DNA from: Miscanthus floridulus
Taxonomy: Eukaryota; Streptophyta; Magnoliopsida; Poales; Poaceae
NCBI RefSeq assembly: GCF_019320115.1
Contig: NC_089587.1
Coordinates: 87,872,939-87,936,938 of the forward strand
Reading direction: 5' to 3'
DNA length: 64,000 nt
Of this stretch, positions 31,263 to 42,916 are shown one piece after another (the stretch's first letter is position 1; each line of letters begins with the position of its first letter). Both the position numbers and the translations under genes were made by a program. Below the pieces are notes generated by a model. The model saw only the letters and a program-made list of their open reading frames with translations, made no database searches and was not told the origin of the DNA.

Positions 31263-34200
31263 ATGGATGACCATCAGTGGATGTACACGGGCTAGAGAAG
31301 TCAGTGTGATTACACCACGGAATGAATGAACAAGACCGATGCTTTCTTGAACAGTGCATTTGGCAACGCTGCTAAAGGACATTGCCTAGTTTTGTGTCCC
31401 TGCAGTAAATGTGGAAACAGGAGAAGGGTAAACAAGGTGGAAATGGGTAAACATCTTGTGAAGAATGGATTTACGTCGGACTACACCCGGTGGGTCCACC
31501 ATGGTGAAGCCCATCGTATGAGAGAGGAGGTGGTGAGACTACGGGTGGAGGCTTTTGATGCTGATGCCGAGGTAGCAGACATGTTAGATGACTTTCACCA
31601 AGGACAGTTCGATGAGGGACGTGAGAAGGAGGAGATGGAGGCAGCCACATAGGTGTTCTACGACATGATGGACTCGGCACAAAAACCCCTTCACGATCGA
31701 TCAACGGTGTCTCAACTGGATGCCATTGGACGCTTAATGGGGTTAAAGTTCGAGTTAAACTTGAGTCGACCTGGCTTCGATAAGATGTTGGCCGTGATTG
31801 GCACCCTACTTTCGGAGGGCCACATTCTACCAAAGAGCATGTATGAGTCACAGAAACTCCTTCGAGCACTTAAGATGCCATATGAGCAGATACATGCTTG
31901 TTCGAAAGGATGCGTCCTATTTAGGAAAGAACACGAGCATGTAAAGTTCTGTCCAAAGTGTAAATCCTCTAGGTACCTAGAGGTAGACTCTGATGATGAC
32001 CAGAAGAGGCAACTTACGATCCCCATGAAAATCCTACGGTACCTTCCATTCCTACCGAGGATCCAACGACTATACATGACCGAGGAATCCACGAAATAGA
32101 TGACATGGCACAAAAATGGCAAACGGTACAATCCTGACAAGATGGTATATCCATCCGATGGTGAAGCTTGGATCCGCTTTAATGACAAACATCATGACAA
32201 AGCAGATGAAACTCGTAATGTACGTGTCGCGTTGGCAACAGATGGGTTCAATCCTTATGGAATGATGGCTGCCCCATACACATGTTGGCCCATCTTCGTT
32301 ATCTCCCTTAATCTCCTCCTCGGTGTCTCCTTTCAACGACATAACATATTCTTGTCATTGATAATTCCTAGACACCTAAGGAGTAATATGGGTGTGTTCA
32401 TGGAGCCCGTGTTTGATGAATTGGTCCATGCTTGGGATGAAGGGGTATGGACATATGATCGAGCTACAAAGACAACCTTCAAAATACATGTTTGGTACCA
32501 CTACTCCCTGCATGACTTCCTGGCGTATGGGATATTCTACGCCTGGTGTGTTCACGGGAAGTTCCCATGCCCAATATGCAAGGAAGGTGTGAGGTTTATT
32601 TGGTTGCAGAAGGGTGGCAAGTATTCGTCATTTGACAGACATTGTCAATTCCTACCTCTTGACCATCCATTCAGACAAGACATCAATAACTTTACGAAAG
32701 GTGTCAAAGTGACAAACCCTGCACCGCGGATGATGACTGGTGCCAAGGTTCATGCTCAGATAGATGCTCTCGTGCCCAATGAAGAAGGTGGTTTTGTGTG
32801 ATATGGTGAGCAGCATATGTGGACTCATATCTCGGGCATGACGAGGCTCCCCTATTTCGATGACCTTCTTCTACCACATAACATTGATGTAATGCACACT
32901 GAAAAGAATGTCGCTGAGGCACTTTGGGCAACACTCATGGACACTGAAAAGTCTAAGGACAACCCAAAGGCTAGAGTGGACCTGGCAACGTTGTGTGATA
33001 GACCAAATCAAGAGATGCAACCTCCTAGTCGTGGCAAGACCTAGAGAAGGCCTAAGGCCGATTTTGTCTTGAAAAAGGACCAAAGGAGGGAAGTACTTGA
33101 ATGGATCAAGAAGCTAATGTTCCCTGATGTGTATGCAGCGAATCTAAAGAGGGGAGTTAACTTAGGCACTCTGCGAGTCAACGGGATAAAGAGTCATGAC
33201 TACCACATATGGATTGAGCGGCTTCTTCCGGCGATGGTTTGAGGCTATGTCCCAGAGCATGTCTGGCAAGTGCTGGTAGAGTTGAGCTACTTATTCCGCC
33301 AGATTTGTGCCAAGGAGCTCTCTCAGACCATCATTGATGACTTGGAAAAAGCGGCACCCATGTTGCTCTGTAAGTTGGAGAAGATCTTTCCACCCACTTG
33401 CTTCTTGTCAATGCAGCATTTGATTGTGCACCTCCCGTATGAGGCACGGATGGGGGGGGCGTGCAGAACTGTTGGTGCTATCCAATCGAGAGATGTCTGA
33501 AGACTCTTTGCAAAAAATGTAGAAATAAAGCCAGAATTGAGGCTTCCATTGCAGAGGCATACATTCTAGAGGAGGCGTCGAACTTCACAGAGAAATACTA
33601 CACTAAGAAACTTCCTAATGTTTATAATCCACCCCCTCGTTATAATGCTGGCGAAAATGAATCGAACCTCAGCCTTTTCCAAGGGCAACTCGAAAGCGCA
33701 AGTGCATCGACCACTAAGCAATTGAAAAATGAAGAGTGGCACAGTATCATGCTATATGTGTTGACCAACCTTGTCGAGGTGCAACCGTTCATTGGGTAAG
33801 TTCTGAATGAACTTGTTTCATTTCGCCGTATGTCCTTGTTTCTTCGTCCAACCCCCTTGTTTCTCGTTGGTATAGGGAATTTCTTTGTCAATCCTGGCAT
33901 GGATCAAGGCAACCTATCCCGCAAGAAAATGATACCCTTCTTTCACGAGGTGCGGGACCAGGGAGCCCCGATTTCATTTGTTGGTTCAAACAAAAAGCCC
34001 AAACTGATGTGCCTATAAGTGATGAGTTGAGGCAGGTTGCAAACGGCTGTGCCGTTAGGGTCAAGTCATTTACCGGTTATGACATGAATGGATATCATTT
34101 TCACACAGCAAGCTACGAGCAGAGTCGGCCCAATCGACAAACCACAAACAACGGAGTTGTTACGCCCGGCACTGATGGACTCGACTATTATGGAAGAATT

Positions 34201-34791
34201 GAAGAAATCTACGAACTATCATTTTATGGTTCCAAACCTCTTACTCCTGTCATATTCAAATGCCACTAGTTTCATCCTGGTGTAACGAGATGGACCCCTA
34301 AGCTTGGGCTAGTCGAGATTCGATAGGATTCCGTCTATCCAAGAAAAGATGTCTACATTGTGGCTCAACATGCCGTCCAGGTTTATTATATGTCATACGT
34401 GTGCAAAGACGCCGAGCATCTTAAGGGTTGGTCTATTGTGCACAAGGTACCGCCACACGGTAAACTACCTGTCCCAAATGATGAAGATTACAACTTCAAC
34501 CCAAACACATATGATGGAGAGTTCTATCAAGAAGAGGGGCTACAAGGGAGGTTTGACATAGACTTAACCGAAGAGATAGGAATGGAAGTAGACAATGAAA
34601 GGGATGATGACGAGGACGCTAGAGACAAGGTGTGAAATCTGAAGGACATACAAATGCTTGAGCGATTACATTTAGGCAGTGGCAATGAAGACAACATTCC
34701 TCCTTCAGATAGTGTTGATGAGTTTGATAATGTTGATAGTGATGACAAGACCTATGATCCAGTTAATCTCAATCATGAAGATTATTTCTAA
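31263..34791 (+). pseudogene. TNP2-type CACTA transposase, CACTA-1
   Basis: The start is ATG 31263 (MDDHQWMYTG). The N-terminal transposase-associated zinc-like domain has CPCSKCGN. The central TNP2 domain includes HACSKGCVLFRKEHEHVKFC, VRVALATDGFNPYG, WYHYSLHDFLAYGIFYAWC, PYFDDLLLPHNIDVMHTEKN and the following KR-rich region. Then come the DUF4218-like CYPIERCLKTLCKKCRNKAR and, after an intron at 33798-33873, the DUF4216-like part (GYDMNGYHFHT; DVYIVAQHAVQVYY). The acidic tail ends at TAA 34789. In-frame stops start at 31293 (TAG), 31320 (TGA), 31650 (TAG), 32098 (TAG), 32799 (TGA), 33042 (TAG) and 33241 (TGA), and one C is lost after the G8 run near 33459. The Trp positions at 31293 and 31320 are Trp in CACTA-2. 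The protein would cut at the CACTA ends; this copy cannot. Confidence 0.9.
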
Positions 34792-34952
34792 TACATGTAA
34801 TACTATGTTTTTTGTAATTATGTTTTGTTCATTTTTGCATATATTTCTAATACATGTATTACTATATTTTTTGTAATTATGTTTTGTTCATTTTTGCACC
34901 TATTTCTAATTACGTCTTGTTTTTCTTTTTTATTGTAGGTGATTGAACAAAG

Positions 34953-37110
34953 ATGGCGTGCGACCGTCATAGGTCCGTGAACTCGATTTACCAAAGACCA
35001 CGCCAGCCGTAGGAGGGGGCGGAGGGGGCGACAGAGGGATCAGACAGGAGGAGGAGGAGGACCGCTAGCCATAGGAGGGAGCTGTCTCCTCCCACGCCAC
35101 GTGAGGAGGACCGCCAGCCACAGGAGGAGGTGGCGCCCATGGACAAGTCAGACAAGGAGCTGGTTCGGTAGATGAAGGAGGAGGAGGAGGAGGAGGAGGA
35201 GGGGGGCAGGAGGCAGCAGGCACGAGTTCCGCTTCCTCCAACTCCTCTTCGAGTGTCTACTTGCGAGGTCCCACGAGCCTCCCACAGGTTCCGCTTCCTC
35301 ACCAACGCCCAGTGATTTGCCCCGAAGGACAAAAGTAAGTAACTGTATATGCTATCACCACTACTTCATATGATACGATGAAAAAAACTAATAATTTTTC
35401 CTAATCACTTGTGCAGGAACTGGGTGGTTGTGTTGGGTGGTAGCGCACGGCTAGCCAACAGCATCCTGGGTCTTCTGTGCAGGCAACACTTCCTCGGCAT
35501 TGTCATGTACGCATCGAAGACGGAGCCGGCCTTCTCATTTGACCACTACGTCATCGCCTCTGATGCGGAGTACCCCAACAAGGCGGCACGGGTGAAGGTA
35601 GAGTTTTGGGTAAGTCTCCCTCGCACAACATTGCTCAATATGTCGCATTCATTGGACTTTTTTTGAAATAATGAATGGATACATCGCTTTTGTATGCAGA
35701 CTTATTACAGATGTGAGGAGGGATTTGAGGCCAGGGCAGAGCAGGTGACTACCAAAGCCTATAAAAAACTCGTCATCGACATGCATCATGAGGTGCGCAT
35801 CCAGGCCATCGTAACCTACTATGGGTCGAAGCTTGGAGAGAGGAAAACCAAGAAAGACGCAAGAGAGATGCAGCTGACCCGGGAGCAGTACCTTGAGATA
35901 AATGAAGAACATCAATATTGATTCGTTTTGAGATTAAGTTGGTTTAATTTGATCTTCTTATATGTCCAATACTTGATGACGTGTAGATGATTCCCTGGTG
36001 ATGCCAAGCGTATCCCGAGTGCTGGGCGATGATGGTGGAGAGGTGGTTCACGGAGGAGTACCTCAAGATGCACAGGGATGCCCAGGACCGTCGTTTGCTA
36101 ATGCAAGGTCCAGCACACCATCAAGGCAGCCGCAACCTCGCCGGATACAAACAAGCATGGGTACGCGAATTGATTTATCTATTGTCACGCTCAGTTCTAC
36201 CTGATTTCTAATCATCGTGCTGTCTTTCTCGCAGTTGATGTCACATAGTGGCCAGGCTTGCTCGGACTTCCAGGCATGGTGTATGGCCCACAAGGGCAAG
36301 GCGACGTCCGACGTCTCCTTCAACCTGGAGGACCCGCCCGAGGCATACATGAACCCGAGCGTCCACTCCCGCATCAGTGAGTACACTGAGGTGGCGAGGT
36401 CGCTCTATGGGTCAGACCATGATCCGAGCACCCAGGACTTCGATGGAGAGGCCGTCATGAGGGCGGGGCAAGGCAAGAAGCATGGGCGGTTCTGGCTTGG
36501 CGACGGCGTCATCGACACGGCCTCTACTCTCTGTCTCTCCCAGATCCGAGCACGGAGCACGAGCGAGAGCCTGGCCATTCGCACACGGCCGACCGTTGCA
36601 CAGCACCGGGTTGACGCACTCGAGGTTATTCCTGTTTTACTCATCATACATTGATCTTTACACACCTTAATTAGCTTTGCATTACTGAAACATTGGAGTG
36701 AAATATTGCAGGTCCGGCTGGAACAAGAAATGAAGGAACGTCAGGAGCTGGGGGCCCAGCTGGAGGCCGAGCGATAGGCCCAGGTGTAGAGGCTGATGGA
36801 CATTACAGAGTTCCTATAAGGGCTTGGGCAACGTATGGGCTTGTCTCTGCCACCTGGACTGTTGGTTCCACCTCCGCCTCCGCGTCCTGCAGCTGCAGCT
36901 ATTCCTGTGAGTATTAAAGTTTTTTACTTTCGCTTGTGCTTTGCTTGTATGGCCTCTATCGTCCTAGATTAGCTATCAAAATAATCTTGTCTCACATGCA
37001 ATCTTTTCTCCTTTATGCAGTCTCCATCTGACGGTGGTTCAAATAATCCACCTCATGCACCTCCGAATGATACATCTAGACCTTCACCACAGTCGCAGTG
37101 GCCGAGATGA
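34953..37110 (+). pseudogene. Second CACTA gene (plant En/Spm 'Transposase_24'-like), CACTA-1
   Basis: Seven exons are inferred from splice sites and comparison with CACTA-2: 34953-35334, 35417-35609, 35700-35897, 35987-36160, 36235-36624, 36712-36906 and 37021-37110. Exon 2 begins NWVVVLGGSARLANSILGLL, exon 4 has YPECWAMMVERWFTEEYLKM, exon 5 has GKKHGRFWLGDGVIDTASTL, exon 6 is a Q/E-rich coiled coil, and the tail is proline-rich. Faults: TAG/TGA stops in exon 1 and exon 6, and the exon 3 donor reads GAG-ATAAAT where CACTA-2 has GAG-GTAGGC, so GT has become AT. In En/Spm a second protein (TNPA) binds the subterminal repeats; by position and copy-pairing this gene probably has that job, but sequence alone does not prove it. 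Confidence 0.8.
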
Positions 37111-37394
37111 GTGCATGTTGTATTTTTTACATTTGTTGTTCACTTGGTGATGGAGTTGTGATATACTTGTGATGCACTTATGTACTTTGATGGACTTGTG
37201 GATTTATTTGCATGGACTTGAGCACTTATTATTATATATGTGATATATATTGTGATGCGTGTGATATGGGCGGATGGATGTGTGGATGGATGAGATATAT
37301 ATGTGATAGATGAGATATATATGTGATATATGTTTGTATGAATTTATTTGTCATGATGGAATGTAAAAAAATTAAAATTTGTCATTTTGGGTTA
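37111..37394. other. 3' region of the CACTA-1 second gene
   Basis: AT-rich sequence with imperfect TGTGATATATGAGATATAT repeats. It probably contains the polyadenylation region; no gene seen. Confidence 0.5.
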
Positions 37395-38207
37395 GTTTGC
37401 CGAGTGTTGCACTCGGCAAAGGACCTCTTTGCCGAATGCAATGGTCACAACACTCGGCAAAGCTGGAAAAATGGGCGACCAGAAAATAGATTTTTCAGCT
37501 TTGCCGAGTGCTGTGATCATAACACTCGGCAAAGAATTTTTTTTTAAAAAAAATTCAAACTTTGCCGAGTGCCGGCCATAGGGCACTCGGCAAAGAAATT
37601 TTGAAAAAAAAATAAAAAATATTTGCCGAGTGCCCTATGGCTGGCACTAGGCAAAGAAATTTTTTAAAAAAAATTCAAAACTTTGCAGAGTGCCATCCAT
37701 AGGGCACTCGGCAAATAGTTTTTTTTAAAAAAATAAAAAATCTTTGCCGAGCGGGTTGACACTCGGCAAAGAAATTAAAAAAAAATAAAAAAAATTTGCG
37801 AGTGCCCTATGGCTGGCACTCGGCAAAGAATTTTTTTTAAAAAAATTTGACACTCGGCAAAGAAATTTTTCAAAAAAAATAAAAGCTCTTTGCCGAGTGC
37901 CTTCCGGGTTGGCACTCGGCAAAGAATTTTTTTAAAAAAAATAAAAAATCTTTGCCGAGTGCCTGTAGGGTTGCCACTCGGCAAAGTGATCGTCAACGGG
38001 ACCGGCACCGTGACGGTCGCTTTTCTTTGCCGAGTGTCCCCGGGGCACTCGGCAAAGCCTTTGCCGAGTGCCCGATAAAAGACACTCGGTAAAGAGGGCT
38101 TTGCCGATCAAATTTTTGCCGTGTGTTCTTTGCCGAGTGCCGCATTCGGCAAAGGCTTTGCCGAGTGCAATTTGACCTTTGCCGAGTGCCAACTTGAATC
38201 CAGTAGT
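37395..38207. repeat. CACTA-1 right subterminal repeats
   Basis: About a dozen TTTGCCGAGTGCC / GGCACTCGGCAAAG hairpins are separated by A/T runs up to the right TIR. Confidence 0.9.
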
Positions 38208-38208
38208 G

Positions 38209-41200
38209 GTTGTTTCCTGGAGCTCGTCCACCAAAGCATGATGTCCACCTGTTCAACGACCACAAGATCATGGAGAAGAAACCTTCTTAGACATGATGCC
38301 CAAACCTCCCGACTGAAGACGCATCCCAGGATGATATGATCCATTGTTTTGACAGCTTGCTCACAAATAATGCAGGCGTCGCTCTCCTGCAGACTATGGT
38401 GATGTCTCCTATGCGCCGTCCAGAAGCGGCCATGCATGATGAGCTAGAAGAAGAACTTAACACACGGAGGTGCCGACGTCTTCCAAATTAGCTTCGCCCC
38501 TAGCGGTCTTGAGGAGCCAACGAACATAGCTCCGTATGCCGAGGACGCAGAATACTGATTGTCCACCGTCAACCGCTAGGTGAATGTGTCAGGCACGCCG
38601 GGCGACAGCTGCACTTGCTCCACGATGTTCCACAAACTGATGAACTCAGTGAGGAGTCTCATGGTTCTTGGCCTGGTGATGTGGTGCACCGAGGCCCTTC
38701 CGTGGAGCGCCTCCGCGACCGAGACATGCCGTCTCCTTTTAGGGACCGCCGCAAACACCACCGGCGCTAGGCAGCTAACACTGGAACCCTGGAGCCAGTT
38801 GTCCATCTAGAAGAGGGTGGACTCACCATTCCCTAGATCAAAGACCGTGGCCGCCCTGAAGATTGCTGCAACCGTTCGTTCCTAATGGTCTGGCAGCGAC
38901 CACCAAGTCCGATCGGGGTCGACACGTCGAAGCCAAGGCCACCGAACCTAGAGCGCCACGTACACCCGCTCATCAAAGGTCAGCCACACCGAGACCACCC
39001 AGCTCGCGTGGGCTACATGCCGTTTGCCCAGCGACCTTGCAGCGTCCTCTAAAGACCGAGTCAGCGCCAGCTCAAATGAATGCTCGGCGTAGCTTGTCGA
39101 TGCACTCGATTGCCCAAGAGGAGAGGCAAAGTGCGATGGACATGTGGACGGGGATAGCTGATAGATTGACCTTGATGAGCGTCGTTCTGCCCGCGATGTT
39201 GAGCATGCTCCCCTTCCACTGTGGGATGCGAGCAGCTACCGAATCAATGATGGCCTGCTCATCTCCCCTTTTCAACCTGAATATGGACAAGGGGATACCA
39301 GGTAGTGACTTGGGAAACCCTCGATCTAGTAGGAGAGGATTTCTTGTACCCGTTCAATGTCAGCGTCCATGCAGTGCATCGGCGTCGCCACACTCTTGTC
39401 GAGATTAGCAAAGAGCGCTGACGCAAGCCCAAAGATCTGGAGCACTGACCTCAGCGCGAGGAGATCATTCTCCTCGGGCACCACGAATAGGATCAAGTCG
39501 TCGGCGTAGATGCTCGCCCTTTTCTGAATCGCAGTGGACCCAAGCTGTGTGAGGAGACCCTCGCTGTCAAGCCAGCGGATGATGTGGTTGATCACCTCCA
39601 TGACAAGCACGAATAGCATAGGGGATAGCGGGTCGCCCTGACGCAGTCCTTTCGCATGGCAAATTCTTCTATCTGCCTGGCCGTTGAGCAAAATTTTTGT
39701 GCTCGCCGAGCCGAGGATGACAGATATCCCTTCAGCGGCGACCAAAACCCATGTGTTAGAGCACTTCAAGTAGGAACGTCCAGGACACTATGTCGAAGGC
39801 CTTTGCAATGTCGATCTTGAGCAGCACGCACGGCGCACGCTTGGCATGCAGCGCTTTGCATGAAAGGCGCACTGCTTTGAAGTTATATATCCTGGATGCA
39901 GCGCCCCTTGATGAACGCACTTTGGTTGTGACTGACCAGTGCATCGAGCTTTGATGCCAAACGGTTAGCCACGCACTTGGTGATCAGCTTGCTGAAGTTA
40001 TGGATTAGGCATATAGGATGGTAGTCGTGAATCTCCGCCGGCTGTGCCGTCTTTTTCAGCAGTATCATGAAGGCGCCATTGAGGTGACTGAAGCTTCTTC
40101 CATCTTGCGACCAGAACACATTGAACGCGTTCATGATGTCGGCCTTGATTATGTCCCATGCCTTCTTGTAGAATAGGCCAGTGAAGCCATCAGGCTCCGG
40201 CGCCTTATCGTTCGGCATGTCCATGACCACCGCACACACCTCCTCCTTAGTGAAAAGGACCTCGAGGTCGCTGAGATCAAGCGACGATAGGCCAATGGTG
40301 TTGAGGTGGATCCGTCTGGATCACTCGAATGTGGAGCCAAGGATGGAGTTGTAATGCTCATAGAGGGCTTGCGCCATGTGATCATCCCTGACCAGCTCGT
40401 TCCCGTCAACCCAGAGCGACTCGATCCTATTCTTTCGACCTCTGTGACATGCCTGGAGGTGGAAGAATTTCGTATTGGCATCACCCTCGGCAAGGAACAG
40501 CAGCCTCAAGCGCTGCCTAGCGATTGTTCTAGCCAGTGATGCTAACCCCAGAACTCTTAGTTTCAAAGCTTTACGCAACTCCGCCTCCTGCACTGTCAAC
40601 TCTCTGCATTCCTGAGCCTCATAGAAACGCAGAACGATCTCATGTGCAAGTGCAAGCTGGAACCTTACACTGCCAATCTTGCTATTGCTCCAACTTTCTA
40701 GGGCTCTGGCGACGCTATGAAGTTTGTAGTCCAGCACTCGGAATGGATCAGCGTTACCGAGCGACTGTGACCAGGCTTGGCCAACCACCTCTAGGAAGCT
40801 AGGTACTTTGGTCCAGAATGACTCGAACCGGAATCTTTGTTTGGCCCTAGGATCCGCGTCAAGAAGCAGAAGAAGAGGGCAGTGGTCCGAGCAATCAGAT
40901 GACAATGGCTTAAGACAGTGGTTGGTAGATGGCGAACCAGTCCATCAAGGCTAGGACACGGTCCAAGCGTTCTAGGGTAGGTCTATCCCGTTCGCTGGAC
41001 CAAGTGAACCGTCTCCCAACTAGGTCGACCTCCTAGAGGTGCGCACGGCTAATGAACGAGCGAAACCTTCGCATGGCACAATGATCCAGACGATCATTAT
41101 TCTTGTCCACTGCTTGGTAGATCATCTTGAAGTCGCCGCACAGAAGCCAAGGACCTACGTTGGCCTCCCTGAACTACAGGAGCTCCTCGAGGAACTCAGC

Positions 41201-41632
41201 CTTCTCCTGGTCATGCTGCGAGCCATAGACGACAGTGATCCACCAGGGATCCTAGGACCCCAACCCAGCAAGCTTGGCCGTCAGCGAGAAATGCCCCCGG
41301 ACTACATCAGATGCTGTCCAGAGCTCCCTGTGCTACCCGAGAAGAATACCCCCAGAAACATTCACGGCAGGAACATAGGCGTAGTCAAACATGCTTCCTA
41401 GAGTTTCATTAGCCAATGCATTACAGATTACGGAGAGCTTGGTCTCCTGCAAGCAAACGATAGTGGTCCATTGCTGGACCAGGAACTCTCTCACGACAGT
41501 GCGACACGCGTGTCCATTCAAACCACGCACTTTCCACACAAAGCAACTAGGGGTCGATGACATTGGGAACGAATGTGCGACGTGGCCACACGGTACCCGG
41601 GGGGCACTAGGCCTCAACCCCATCCACCCCAA
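38209..41632 (-). pseudogene. LINE ORF2: endonuclease, reverse transcriptase, zinc-binding region
   Basis: Domains in order on the minus strand. The apurinic endonuclease starts VWKVRGLNGHACRTVVREFL with VCLQETKL (near 41450), and its end has SSDCSDHCPLLLLL (near 40890). The reverse transcriptase runs from KAPEPDGFTGLFYKKAWDII (near 40200) through SAFIKGRCIQDI, then KIDIAKAFDIVSW, KGLRQGDPLSPMLFVLVMEV and the catalytic YADDLILFV (near 39500). The zinc-binding C-terminus contains CIICEQAVKTMDHIILGCVF and REVWASC (near 38360-38300). Stops (TGA near 40318) and frame changes (near 39760 and 39310) break it. The last part lies on the other side of CACTA-1 at 28190-28365. Confidence 0.85.
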
Positions 41633-41688
41633 CCATGTCCAAATTCATGGCCACCGGGTCGAAGTCACCACCGAAGAAGTAACACCTC

Positions 41689-41978
41689 CTACTTGGATGC
41701 AGATAGAGGTGCCTGGAAGGTTGCCTTGTACTTGCGCACCGTCTCTGAGTCGACGCTTGGTGAGGCCACCACCACTCCTAGCTTTTGCATGAGTACACAC
41801 TGCGCTTGCTTGGTGGAGTTCACTTCATGCGGCTTCGCAGCAAGCCGGTCACCGCGCCACAAAGACATGACTGAAACCGGCATCCTAGGCTTGCTCAACC
41901 TTGGCGGGCCGCGGACGATGGGCATCTGCAGTGGTAGGCTTAGCTGCTCCTCCAGTGCGTCCTGAAGAGGGAGAGGGA
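41689..41978 (-). pseudogene. LINE ORF1 C-terminal tail
   Basis: Minus-strand reading includes DALEEQLSLPL near the CACTA-2 junction, GDRLAAKPHEVNSTKQAQCV and LMQKLGVV. The pattern R-x-LAAKP...(K/R)QAQ-x-(V/M)LM-x-KLG is what I expect at the end of plant LINE ORF1 (gag-like) proteins. The rest of ORF1 would lie beyond the copia element, out of the window. Confidence 0.65.
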
Positions 41979-41997
41979 CACTACTGGAGGCGCAACC

Positions 41998-42636
41998 CAG
42001 AAACCCTCGGCAAAGGCTTTGCCGAGGGCTGCCCTCGGCAAAGACCCCTCGGGGAATTTTTAGACGGCGAAGGGGTCTTTGCCGAGGGCCAGGACGACCC
42101 TCGGCAAAGAAAAGAGGCCGTCAGGTGCCGGCGCCGTTGGCGGTTTCTTTGCCGAGGGCCCACCCTCGGCAAAGAAATGGTTTTTTTTGAATTTGTTTGC
42201 CGAGGGCCGACCCTCGGCAAATAATTTTTTCTATTTTTTTAAAAAAACCTTTGCCGAGGGCCTCCTCCCTGGCCCTCGGCAAAGAAATTTTCAGGATTTT
42301 TTAAAAATTCTTTGCCGAGGGCCGGCCCTCGGCAAAGTTGGCAAATAATTTTTTTTATTTTTATTTTTTAAAACCTTTGCCGAGGGCCTCCTCCCTGGCC
42401 CTCGGCAAAGAAATTTTCAGGATTTTTTAAAATTCTTTACCGAGGGCCGGCCCTCGGCAAAGAAATGGTTTTTTTGAATTTTTTTTAACCCTTTGCCGAG
42501 GGCCTGCTCCCTGGCCCTCGGCAAAGAAATTGTCAGGATTTTTTTCCAAAAAAATCTTTGCCGAGGGCTATTGCTTGGGCCCTCGGCAAAGGACCCTTCA
42601 TTGACGAGGGCCTTGGTCATTGCCCTCGGCAAAGAG
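41998..42636. repeat. CACTA-2 3' subterminal repeats
   Basis: TTTGCCGAGGGC / GCCCTCGGCAAAG hairpins recur every 40-70 bp with T/A runs between. A roughly 118-bp subunit beginning CCTTTGCCGAGGGCCTCCTC is repeated in tandem (near 42248 and 42375). Confidence 0.9.
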
Positions 42637-42916
42637 GCAGAAATTTAATTTTTTTTTGTTTTTTGCATTCCATCGACACAAGCATTTCATATATATACAT
42701 ATATATATATATATATATCACACAGAACCCATTTTCTCACAATATGTCACAACCATAATTGTGAACTACAAATCACAATATATTACAACGACAAGTCACA
42801 TGTTCATCATCATTCACATGTTTATTACGACAAGTTAATGAAATCCAAGCACAAGTCACAACCATAAATCACAAATCACGCTAAAGTCCAACCACATCAC
42901 CTAGCACGAGTCCTCA
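42637..42916. other. 3' flank of the CACTA-2 second gene, with (AT)n
   Basis: This is an AT-rich segment with an ATATATAT microsatellite at 42688-42718 and CACAAGTCACAACC-type repeats. Probably 3' untranslated and polyadenylation sequence. Confidence 0.55.

Larger units (their letters stand above)
28366..38208 (+). mobile_element. CACTA-1 (En/Spm), 9843 bp
   Basis: Left end CACTACTGGAAATAGG and right end ...CCAGTAGTG give matching TIRs that begin CACTACTGGA. The target duplication is GTT (28363-28365 and 38209-38211), inside the LINE. Subterminal arrays of TTTGCCGAGTGCC in both orientations flank the body. Contents in order: left array with a giant inverted repeat, GC-rich leader, trinucleotide repeat, leader hairpin, TNP2 gene, second gene (seven exons), right array. 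Both genes have stops, so the copy is not autonomous now, though its ends look usable. Confidence 0.95.
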
